The notes beneath the pieces were generated by a model. That model saw only the letters and a program-made list of their open reading frames with translations. It was not told the DNA's origin and made no database searches. From Sulfuritalea sp. (lineage in GTDB: Bacteria; Pseudomonadota; Gammaproteobacteria; Burkholderiales; Rhodocyclaceae), in contig JADJUP010000030.1 in NCBI GenBank assembly GCA_016716965.1, forward strand, positions 62,001 to 126,000: a stretch of DNA of 64,000 nt, in the 5' to 3' direction. Below, one piece after another: positions 1 through 6,941 of the stretch. The position numbers and the translations under genes are program-made. Every line of letters begins with the position of its first letter. Position 1 is the first letter of the stretch.

Positions 1-193
1 CGCGCCCCTTGTCCGCATCCAGCGCCGCCATGAATCCAAGGTGCTGCCCTCGTGTCCACGGATACTCCTGGCTGTAGGAATGCAGGACAAAAATCGGCAC
101 CTGCGGCTTGCCCGACTGGGCAAGCGCCGAAACGGCGATGGTCCCCAGGATCGCAAGTGAAAACAGCAGGCGCAAAGCCAATGATCGGATCAA
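1..193 (-). CDS. N-terminus of secreted substrate-binding/sensor-like protein (cut by window edge)
   Basis: Reading the minus strand from a TTG at 193 (no in-frame ATG; a stop lies at 229-227) gives a hydrophobic signal-like segment ending in SALAQS, followed by VPIFVLHSYSQEYPWT and then MAALDADKG at the window edge. The LHSY..YPWT block is typical of the ABC-type substrate-binding (PF04392-like) domain that in many proteobacteria heads a sensor kinase or stands alone. The start codon is uncertain: TTG at 193 or TTG at 181. It lies downstream of the response regulator and the CBS/DUF294 protein on the same strand, so a signalling role is possible but only inferred. The downstream domains are outside the window. 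Confidence 0.55.
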   Translation of the reverse strand, partial: MIRSLALRLLFSLAILGTIAVSALAQSGKPQVPIFVLHSYSQEYPWTRGQHLGFMAALDADKGR

Positions 194-283
194 GTAGGTT
201 CTACCGGGAAGATTCTGGCGAGATTTTCACACACTACATCCGCCGGATCAGAAATTGCGGGTCGGGCCGTGCCTACCGCTTCC

Positions 284-1753
284 CTAGGTCAGGTAATCCA
301 GCTGCAAACGAAGTTGCAGGGTCCGCGCCTGGCGCAGGGCTTCCTTGAGTATCTGTCGGTCGAATTTGTGCAGGCGATCCGGGTTGAGGCGATTGGCAGC
401 ATCGGGAAACTCGCCCCCCACCTGGTTCTGCAGGCGCAGGCGCTGCATCTGGTAAAAGGCTGCCGCCATCGCCTCGACCTCCCTTGGCGGCAGCCGCAGG
501 CCCATGCTCTTGCGCAGTCCGCGCAGTCGTTCGACGGTATTCGTGGCGACTACACCATGATCCAGCGCCAGTACGCGTGCCGCATCGACAAACAGGCGAA
601 TTCCACGCAATTTGAGGTCGAGTGTATGCGGATGCGCCTTGCCACCATCGAGGCGAAAATCCCGCCACCATGCAAGAGGTGGCCGCTGCTCGAGGGCAAC
701 GGAGGCCATCGCCCGCAGGAATGCGGTATTGCCGCCGGTACGACGCAACAGCCAGGCCTGCAATTTGGTCACCAACTCCTCGTGGCCGTAAAGCGGGCGA
801 AAATCGAAGAAGATGGTGGCATTGAGCAGGGCCGTGGGTTTCGGCACTGCGATCCAGTCGTCGAAACACTGTTTCCATTCATCGAGGGAAAGGCACCAGG
901 CAGGATTTCCAGCCATGATGTCGCCGCTGCACAGCGGGAAACCGCAGGCGTCGAGCGCCACATTGACGGCCTTGGCAAAGGGCAGGAACTTGAGTCGAAG
1001 TTCCGCCGCTTCCACCGCCGAATCCGCCGCGAATACGATCCCGTTGTCCTGATCCGTGACCAGGGTCTGTTCCAGCCGTCCTTCCGAACCGAAGACCATC
1101 CAGCACCACGGCACGTAAGGCAGTTCGAACTCACCCTCGACCAGGTCGATCACCTGCATGGCGATCAGGTCGTTGAGCACCGAAATCCACTCGCACAGCA
1201 ATTCCGGACCATCGCCGCTGGCAAGCCGACGCGTGGCGAAAATACGCACGGCGTTCGACTGGGTGGCAAGTTCGGCAATGCTGCGAGTCGACAGGATGGC
1301 ATCTATCAGGCTTGCAGAATCAGCCGACTGCATGCCGTACAAATCGGCCTGCGAGACGACATTGAAGAGGCGCCCATCGGAGTCCGTCAATACCAGATGG
1401 CGCATTCCGCGGCGAAACATGAGCAGCGTCGCCTGGTGCACGGTCGCGTCCGCCGACAGGCTCACCAACCCTCCGATCATCAGGCCGGCCACCGGGCCTG
1501 CAAGGTCGCATTCGTCGCTGACGATCGCGCGCAACGCATCGCGCGCGGTAACGATACCCAGCGGCACGCCGCTTGCGTCATCGACAACCACTGCCGCCTC
1601 GGCATCGCGCGCATCCATTGTGCGCAGCGCGTCGCGCACAGACCTTTCCGGGGAGACCTGGATTGGCGGGGCCAGAGCAAGATTACGCAAGCGCGTGTTG
1701 AGGTGGGCCGGCGCGGCCTCGGCGCCGTCGCCATCGATCGCTGAGTATTTCAT
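284..1753 (-). CDS. CBS-domain / DUF294 nucleotidyltransferase-like protein
   Basis: 489 residues with no signal peptide. Residues about 20-145 form a pair of CBS repeats (VSPERSVRDALRTMD, GIVTARDALRAI, SLSADATVHQATLLM, FNVVSQADLY), which usually bind adenosyl ligands. Residues about 170-330 contain the DUF294 nucleotidyltransferase core with FGSEGRLEQTLVTDQDNG (GSE..R plus a D.D metal pair), and the rest is the DUF294 C-terminal domain. Relatives resemble GlnD-type or signal-transduction nucleotidyltransferases, and the substrate is unknown. It starts 24 bp after the response-regulator stop, so the two are probably co-transcribed. A cyclic-nucleotide-binding domain often found in front of this architecture is absent. 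Confidence 0.85.
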   Translation of the reverse strand: MKYSAIDGDGAEAAPAHLNTRLRNLALAPPIQVSPERSVRDALRTMDARDAEAAVVVDDASGVPLGIVTARDALRAIVSDECDLAGPVAGLMIGGLVSLSADATVHQATLLMFRRGMRHLVLTDSDGRLFNVVSQADLYGMQSADSASLIDAILSTRSIAELATQSNAVRIFATRRLASGDGPELLCEWISVLNDLIAMQVIDLVEGEFELPYVPWCWMVFGSEGRLEQTLVTDQDNGIVFAADSAVEAAELRLKFLPFAKAVNVALDACGFPLCSGDIMAGNPAWCLSLDEWKQCFDDWIAVPKPTALLNATIFFDFRPLYGHEELVTKLQAWLLRRTGGNTAFLRAMASVALEQRPPLAWWRDFRLDGGKAHPHTLDLKLRGIRLFVDAARVLALDHGVVATNTVERLRGLRKSMGLRLPPREVEAMAAAFYQMQRLRLQNQVGGEFPDAANRLNPDRLHKFDRQILKEALRQARTLQLRLQLDYLT

Positions 1754-1777
1754 GCCGAAACTCTCGCGTCGAACAAA

Positions 1778-2149
1778 TCAGGCATCGGCGAGCAAATCCT
1801 TGACCCGAGCCACCAATTCACGGGTCGAAAACGGCTTGGTCATGTAGTGGTCGGCACCCAGCGCCAGGCCCTTGGCAACTTCGGTGTCACGTCCTTTCGC
1901 GGTCAGCATGATGATGCGCAGGCCCTGCATTTGCGGATCGCTGCGCAGGTCCTGGCAGACTTCGAACCCGTTCCGCTGCGGCATCATCACGTCGAGGATG
2001 GCAAGGTCGGGCCGCTGTTCGCGAACCGAGGCCAGCGCCGCAGCGCCGTTGGTCGCGACGACCACCTCATAGCCCTCGCGCTTGAGCAGGAATTCGAGTG
2101 AAATGACGATGTTCGGCTCATCGTCCGCGATCAGGATTCTCTTGGCCAT
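1778..2149 (-). CDS. Single-domain response regulator (CheY-like)
   Basis: About 123 residues, receiver domain only. MAKRILIADDEPNI carries the acidic DDE pocket, LAILDVMMPQRNG the phospho-acceptor Asp, IIMLTAKG the Thr, and YMTKPFS the Lys. The frame is open upstream to 2287, but the start at 2149 is chosen because a strong Shine-Dalgarno (CGGAGGGAG) sits directly before it and the upstream residues have no family similarity. There is no output domain, so it probably acts by protein-protein contact, perhaps with the CBS/DUF294 protein downstream or with the kinase implied by the truncated gene at 1-193. Confidence 0.9.
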   Translation of the reverse strand: MAKRILIADDEPNIVISLEFLLKREGYEVVVATNGAAALASVREQRPDLAILDVMMPQRNGFEVCQDLRSDPQMQGLRIIMLTAKGRDTEVAKGLALGADHYMTKPFSTRELVARVKDLLADA

Positions 2150-2273
2150 GCTCCCTCCGAAATTGACGCTTTTTATTGTTCTGCCGCGGCGACTATACCG
2201 CACCGGAACGCGGTGCATGCGACCCGATGCACAGGACATTCCTCTGGATACCGTCCGGCCTCCGGGCCGGACA

Positions 2274-2300
2274 TAAAAAAAGCCCACCGGATGGCGGGCT
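2274..2300 (-). terminator. Rho-independent terminator after panD
   Basis: Read on the minus strand, an 8-bp stem (AGCCCGCC / GGTGGGCT, one G-T pair) with an ATCC loop is followed by seven T residues. It lies just past the panD stop, and a second GC-rich hairpin (2253-2272) follows it. It ends the panBCD transcript. Confidence 0.85.
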
Positions 2301-2325
2301 TCTGGTCATGCCGGTGGCGAACCGA

Positions 2326-2709
2326 TCAGGCGACGGCCTGTGGCGGGATTCGCTTGCTGTGATGCGTGATGCGGTTCCTGGCATCGACATACACCAGGTC
2401 GGGCTCGAAGTTCTGCAGTTCGATCTCGTTCATCATGGCGTAGGTGGCGATGATCAGCAGGTCACCGGCAGCGGCCTTGCGCGCGGCGGCACCATTGACC
2501 GAAATGGTCCCGCTGCCGCGATCGGCGCGAATGGCATAGGTGGTGAAACGCTCGCCGTTATTCACGTTATAGATGTCGATCTGCTGGTATTCCTTTATGT
2601 CCGCCGCGTCGAGAAGATTTTCATCGATCGCGCAGGAACCTTCATAGTGCAATTCGGCGTGCGTCACCGTCACGCGGTGAAGTTTGGATTTGAGCATCGT
2701 GCGCTGCAT
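2326..2709 (-). CDS. panD: Aspartate 1-decarboxylase
   Basis: Converts L-aspartate to beta-alanine, the substrate for PanC, in pantothenate synthesis in the cytoplasm. The product is 127 residues, the usual length for this pyruvoyl enzyme. The self-cleavage site is visible as YEGSCAID with Gly24-Ser25, and Ser25 becomes the pyruvoyl group; the catalytic Lys9 (MLKSKLHR) and Tyr58-region motif are also present. The frame is open further upstream, but MQRTMLKSKLHR at 2709 is the conserved family start. It follows panC by 110 bp on the same strand, and a clear terminator follows it. Confidence 0.96.
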   Translation of the reverse strand: MQRTMLKSKLHRVTVTHAELHYEGSCAIDENLLDAADIKEYQQIDIYNVNNGERFTTYAIRADRGSGTISVNGAAARKAAAGDLLIIATYAMMNEIELQNFEPDLVYVDARNRITHHSKRIPPQAVA

Positions 2710-2819
2710 TGTCAGGCCCTTCTCATGCAAAGGCGGCAATTTGGGAGCTCGCGAAAACCAGCGAATTTCCCATCCGTTTCGCTTCTGGCGCACCACCGGC
2801 ATGAGCGCATCGCGGTGGC

Positions 2820-3647
2820 CTAAACTTCCAGATTGTCGATGAGGCGCGTGCTTCCGAGACGCGCCGCCGCCAACACCACCAATCCGGAATCGTGAGCGGA
2901 CGGGCATTGTAGATCAAGCTTTTTACGCAACGCAACATAATCCGGAGCCCACCCATTGATACTTAATATATTCATGGCCTTGGCCTCCAGTTCCGGGTAG
3001 TTTCCGGCGCCATTGCGGACCTCGGCGGCCAGTTCGGCAAGCACCCGATACAGCCTCGGAGCCTCGGCGCGCTCGGCGGCCGACAGGTAGCCGTTGCGCG
3101 AGGACAGCGCCAATCCGTCGACGGCACGGACCGTCTCGCCGCCGATGATCTCGATCGGGAGATTGAACTCGCGGGCCATGTTGCGAATCACCATGAGTTG
3201 CTGGTAATCCTTCTTGCCGAACAGCGCCACGTCGGGCTGCGCGATCTGGAACAGCTTCATCACCACCGTGGCGACGCCGCGAAAGTGTCCGGGGCGAAAC
3301 TCGCCGTCGAGCACGCCGGCCTGTTCGGGCGGCGGCTCGACATGGTAGGTCTGCGGCTGCGGATACATCTGCGCCTCGTCCGGCGCGAAGAGGTGGTCCA
3401 CGCCTGCCGCCTCCAACTTGGCGCAATCATCCTCGAAGGTGCGCGGATACTTTTCGAAATCCTCGCCGGGGCGAAATTGCAGGCGATTGACGAAGATCGT
3501 CGCCACGACCTGATCCGCGTGATCGCGGGCCTGGGTCATCAGCGCGATGTGGCCCGCATGCAGGTTGCCCATGGTGGGCACCAGCGCAACGCGCCCGGCC
3601 CGACGGCGCGCCTCGCGCAGGCCGGCGATGGTTTCGTGGATGTACAT
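2820..3647 (-). CDS. panC: Pantothenate synthetase (pantoate--beta-alanine ligase)
   Basis: ATP-dependent condensation of pantoate and beta-alanine, the last step of pantothenate synthesis. 275 residues. VPTMGNLHAGHIALM carries the nucleotide-binding HxGH-like motif of the class I tRNA-synthetase-like fold, FGKKDYQQLMVIR the family signature, and LALSSRNGYLS the KMSKS-equivalent. The start at 3647 (MYIHET) is two bases after the panB stop, indicating translational coupling. The frame is open much further upstream, but that stretch is only the reverse phase of panB. Confidence 0.96.
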   Translation of the reverse strand: MYIHETIAGLREARRRAGRVALVPTMGNLHAGHIALMTQARDHADQVVATIFVNRLQFRPGEDFEKYPRTFEDDCAKLEAAGVDHLFAPDEAQMYPQPQTYHVEPPPEQAGVLDGEFRPGHFRGVATVVMKLFQIAQPDVALFGKKDYQQLMVIRNMAREFNLPIEIIGGETVRAVDGLALSSRNGYLSAAERAEAPRLYRVLAELAAEVRNGAGNYPELEAKAMNILSINGWAPDYVALRKKLDLQCPSAHDSGLVVLAAARLGSTRLIDNLEV

Positions 3648-3649
3648 GT

Positions 3650-4465
3650 TCAGTAGGTGTGCTCGGGTGCCGGAAAGCTGCCGTCCTTTACCGCCCGCAC
3701 GTAGGCGGTGACGGCGGCATCGATGTTGGTCGCGCCGGCCATGAAATCCCGGACGAAGCGCCCCTTCTTGCCGGGGTAGACGCCGAGCATGTCGTGCAAC
3801 ACCAGCACCTGGCCGTCGCAATCCTTGCCGGCGCCGATGCCGATGGTGGCGCAGACCTTGAGCAGGGTGGTGATTTCGCCGGCAAGGTCGGCCGGCACCA
3901 TTTCCAGCACCATCAGCGCCGCCCCGGCCTGTTCCAGCGCCAGCGCCTCGCGCTTCATGCGCGCCGCCGCTTCCTCGCCCCGCCCCTGCACGCGGTAGCC
4001 TCCGAGCGCATGGACCGACTGCGGCGTGAGGCCGATATGGGCGCACACCGGCACGCCGCGTTCGACCATGAAATGCACGGTTTCCGCCATCACCTCGCCG
4101 CCTTCGAGCTTGACCATTTCGGCACCGACGGCAAGCAGTTTGCCGGCGTTGCGGATGGCCTGCTCCTTCGACTCGTGATAGGCGCCGAAGGGCAGGTCGG
4201 CGACCAGCATCGGCCGGCTCGGCAGCGCGGCGACGCAGGCCGTGTGATACACCATGTGCTCCATCGTCACCGGCAGCGTCGAGGTCTTGCCCTGGATCAC
4301 GTTGCCCAGCGAATCGCCGACCAGCATGACGTCGACGCCGCAGCGGTCCTCCAGCGCAGCAAAGCTGGCGTCATAGCAGGTGAGCATCGCGATCTTCTCG
4401 CGGTCGCGCTTCATGCGCGCGAGCTCGGGCAGCGTGATCGGCTTATTGCTGGCTAGGTAGGTCAT
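3650..4465 (-). CDS. panB: 3-methyl-2-oxobutanoate hydroxymethyltransferase
   Basis: Transfers a hydroxymethyl group from methylene-THF to ketoisovalerate, giving ketopantoate, the first committed step of pantothenate synthesis. 271 residues from the ATG at 4465, preceded by a GGAGG box; an ATG 24 bp upstream lacks one. Visible motifs are MLTCYDASFA, VGDSLGNVIQG (metal-binding Asp), VKLEGG, CAHIGLTPQS and GAGKDCDGQVLVLHDMLG. First gene of panB-panC-panD. Confidence 0.96.
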   Translation of the reverse strand: MTYLASNKPITLPELARMKRDREKIAMLTCYDASFAALEDRCGVDVMLVGDSLGNVIQGKTSTLPVTMEHMVYHTACVAALPSRPMLVADLPFGAYHESKEQAIRNAGKLLAVGAEMVKLEGGEVMAETVHFMVERGVPVCAHIGLTPQSVHALGGYRVQGRGEEAAARMKREALALEQAGAALMVLEMVPADLAGEITTLLKVCATIGIGAGKDCDGQVLVLHDMLGVYPGKKGRFVRDFMAGATNIDAAVTAYVRAVKDGSFPAPEHTY

Positions 4466-4473
4466 GGTGCCTC

Positions 4474-4570
4474 CGTAGGGCCGCCCCAAGGAGGCGCGAG
4501 TCAGTACAAAGGAAGCCGCGGAGCGGCTGAACCGATGTCGCCCCTTTCCTCAGGAAAGGGGATGGGGGAA
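4474..4570. repeat. Intergenic GC-rich repeat-like stretch between DUF486 gene and panB
   Basis: The segment contains the string AGGGCCGCCCCAAGGAGG and a small hairpin CCCCTTTCCTCAGGAAAGGGG. The first string closely resembles the start of the stretch at 61361-61431, so the two may be diverged members of one intergenic family. That kinship is inference from two copies. Confidence 0.4.
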
Positions 4571-4576
4571 AGGTCG

Positions 4577-4939
4577 TCATGGACTGCGAAATATGAAGTA
4601 AACGGCGCCAAGGATACACAAACCGGCCCACAGGTAATCAAGCTTCAGCGGCTGGTGCATGTAGAACACCACGAAGGGCACGAACACCGTGAGCGTGATC
4701 GCCTCCTGCATGATCTTCAGTTGCGCCAGCGACAATTCGGCGTGGCCGATGCGATTGGCCGGTACCTGCAGCAGGTATTCGAACAGGGCGATGCCCCATG
4801 AGGCCAGCGCGGCGATCCACCAGGGGCGATCGTTGAGGTTCTTGAGGTGGGCATACCAGGCGAATGTCATGAAGACATTCGAGGCCGTCAGCAATAGCGC
4901 GGTCTGCCAGACGACAGGGATCTGCAGCGCCGACGCCAT
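4577..4939 (-). CDS. DMT-superfamily membrane protein (DUF486)
   Basis: 120 residues with four predicted membrane segments (TALLLTASNVFMTFAWYAHL, the WWIAALASWGIALFEYLLQV region, ITLTVFVPFVVFYM, and a final LDYLWAGLCILGAVYFIF helix). The PANRIGH and LKIMQEAITL stretches are characteristic of DUF486. The family is small, predicted in the inner membrane, and its substrate is not established. It starts one base after the folK stop, so it belongs to the pcnB-folK transcript, a common betaproteobacterial arrangement. Confidence 0.85.
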   Translation of the reverse strand: MASALQIPVVWQTALLLTASNVFMTFAWYAHLKNLNDRPWWIAALASWGIALFEYLLQVPANRIGHAELSLAQLKIMQEAITLTVFVPFVVFYMHQPLKLDYLWAGLCILGAVYFIFRSP

Positions 4940-4940
4940 G

Positions 4941-5435
4941 TCAAACCGACTGCGGTATCAGTTTCTCGATCTGCTGGTCGGCGCAGCGCGCAAGCAGCTC
5001 ACGCACCGCACCGCGCCCAGGAATGAACAAGTCAGGCGCGATCTCGCTCAGCGGTGCGAGTACGAAGGCACGCTCGTGCAGGCGCGGGTGCGGGAGGGTC
5101 AGCAGCGGATCGTCCGACGTCTCGTCGCCGTAGAGCAGCAGGTCGAGGTCCAGCGTGCGCGGTGCGTTCTTCACGCTGCGGCTGCGGCCGAAGCGCGCCT
5201 CGATGTCAAACAGGTCGTCCAGAAGAGTCGGCGCTGGCGACACGGCATCCAGCGCCACCACGGCATTGATGAAGTCGGGCTGGTGCCTGAGGCCGACCGG
5301 TGCGGTGCGGTACAGCGAAGATGCGGCGACGAAGCGCGTACGTGGCAGCTGGCGCAGGGCAAGGATGGCGGCATTGACCGTCGTTACCGGGTCCCCGAGA
5401 TTGGCGCCCAGCGCGATGAAGCAGGTATGGCCCAC
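4941..5435 (-). CDS. folK: 2-amino-4-hydroxy-6-hydroxymethyldihydropteridine pyrophosphokinase
   Basis: HPPK of folate biosynthesis, which transfers pyrophosphate from ATP to the pterin alcohol. 164 residues. FIALGANLGDP is the N-terminal signature, TAPVG..HQPDFINAVV the pterin pocket, and PRTLDLDLLLYGD the Mg-binding DLDLL motif, with LPHPRLHERAFVLAPL following. The start is a GTG at 5435, separated from the pcnB TGA by one base. A copy of the dispersed GTCGGCGCTGGCGACACGGC repeat is embedded at 5226-5250, where this protein reads AVSPAPTLLDDL. Confidence 0.95.
   Translation of the reverse strand: MGHTCFIALGANLGDPVTTVNAAILALRQLPRTRFVAASSLYRTAPVGLRHQPDFINAVVALDAVSPAPTLLDDLFDIEARFGRSRSVKNAPRTLDLDLLLYGDETSDDPLLTLPHPRLHERAFVLAPLSEIAPDLFIPGRGAVRELLARCADQQIEKLIPQSV
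5226..5250 (+). repeat. Dispersed GTCGGCG repeat, copy inside folK
   Basis: Matches the core GTCGGCGCYGGYGRYACGGC, lying antisense to folK. It is one of about ten copies in the window. Confidence 0.6.
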
Positions 5436-5436
5436 G

Positions 5437-6792
5437 TCAGCCTTCGCTGGCGGGCGCCGTGTCGGAGGTGGCAGCCTCCTCCGTCGACTTCTTGCCGCGC
5501 ACGCGGCGGCGGCGCTTCTTCGGCGCGCTGTCCGGAATCAGCAGGGCTTCGCGCCCCTCGTGGTCGGCATTCTGGAAGTCGTGCCACCAATCGGCGATCT
5601 CCATGTCGATCTCGCCGCTTTGTGCGCGCAGCACGAGGAAATCGTAGCCGGCGCGAAAGCGCGGCAGCTCGATCAGGCGATACGGGGTCTTGCCGGCGCG
5701 CTTTTCGAAACGCGGCTGCAAGGCCCAGATGTCCTTGATGTCGCCGGCGATGCGGCGCGTGATGGCGAGCTTCTCACCCTGCACGTTAAGCACCTCATCC
5801 ATCGCTTCGTACAGGGCGGGAATCGGCACTTCGCCGCGCGCCTTGCGCGCTTCCCAGGCGGCCAGCACTTCATGCCAGAGCAGGGTGGCAAAGAGGTAAC
5901 CGGGCGAAAGCGACTTGCCGGCCTTGACCCGGGCATCAGTGCCGGCCAGCGCCAGCATGACGAACTTCTCGCCCAGCGGCTGTTCGAGGATCACGTCGAG
6001 CAGCGGCAACAGGCCGTGGTGCAGGCCATCGTCGCGCAGGCGATGGACGGCCTCGACCGAGTGTCCGGAAAACAGCAGTTTCAGCATTTCGTCGAAAAGG
6101 CGCGCCGCCGGCACGTTTTCCATCAACTCGGCCATCTCGCGGATCGGCGCCCGAACCGCCGGATCGAGCGTCAGCCCGAGCTTGGCGGAAAGGCGCACGG
6201 CGCGCAGCATGCGCACCGGGTCTTCGCGATAACGCAAGCGCGGCTCGCCGATCATGCGCAGCGTCTTCTGCTGCAGGTCGGCGACGCCATGGTGGTAGTC
6301 GATTACCGTCTCCGAGGACGGATCGTAATAGAGCGCATTGACGGTGAAGTCGCGCCGCGCGGCGTCTTCCGCGATCGAACCGAAAACGTTGTCGCGCAGC
6401 ACGCGGCCATGCTCGTCCTTGACCGTATCGGCATCGTGCGCGGCGCGGAAGGTGGACACCTCCAGCGTCTCGCCGCCCTGCATGACATGCACGATCTGGA
6501 AGCGGCGGCCGATGATGCGCGCGCGGCGGAACAACGCGCGAACCTGCTCCGGCGTGGCGTCGGTGGCGATGTCGTAATCCTTGGGATCGATGCCGGCGAT
6601 CAGGTCGCGCACCGCGCCGCCGACGATGTAGGCCTTGTGCCCCGCCTGCTGCAGCGTCTCGCAGGTACGGCGCGCGCCGAGGGACACGTGCTCGCGACGA
6701 ATGCCGTGGCGGGCCATGGGAATCATGGCCGGTGCGGACGGAACGGAAGGGTCGCCGCGGCGGAACACGCGGCGCAACAGCTTGCGGATCAT
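5437..6792 (-). CDS. pcnB: Poly(A) polymerase I
   Basis: Adds poly(A) tails to RNA 3' ends and so promotes decay. 451 residues from MIRKLLRRVFRR at 6792. The class II nucleotidyltransferase head has GGAVRDLIAGIDPKDYDIAT (GG..RD plus the D.D metal pair), and FQIVHVMQGGETLEVSTFRA and RDFTVNALYYDP follow. The head continues into the RNA-binding neck/body (DPVRMLRAVRLSAKLG). The C-terminal tail is basic (KKRRRRVRGKKS), as in PcnB rather than CCA-adding enzymes. The frame runs open to 6879, but the upstream part lacks family similarity. First gene of pcnB-folK-DUF486; divergent from valS. Confidence 0.93.
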   Translation of the reverse strand: MIRKLLRRVFRRGDPSVPSAPAMIPMARHGIRREHVSLGARRTCETLQQAGHKAYIVGGAVRDLIAGIDPKDYDIATDATPEQVRALFRRARIIGRRFQIVHVMQGGETLEVSTFRAAHDADTVKDEHGRVLRDNVFGSIAEDAARRDFTVNALYYDPSSETVIDYHHGVADLQQKTLRMIGEPRLRYREDPVRMLRAVRLSAKLGLTLDPAVRAPIREMAELMENVPAARLFDEMLKLLFSGHSVEAVHRLRDDGLHHGLLPLLDVILEQPLGEKFVMLALAGTDARVKAGKSLSPGYLFATLLWHEVLAAWEARKARGEVPIPALYEAMDEVLNVQGEKLAITRRIAGDIKDIWALQPRFEKRAGKTPYRLIELPRFRAGYDFLVLRAQSGEIDMEIADWWHDFQNADHEGREALLIPDSAPKKRRRRVRGKKSTEEAATSDTAPASEG

Positions 6793-6941
6793 GGAAACTG
6801 GGAACGGGCCATGGAGAGCCAGCTTTGGAAGGCGGCAATGATAGCCCAAACCCCCGGCCGCCGCAGATTTAGCGCCCATTTCGGCCGGTCTGGCGACGGC
6901 CTTCCGCTAAAATTGCCGCTTTTGCACTTCCCTGCACTGCT

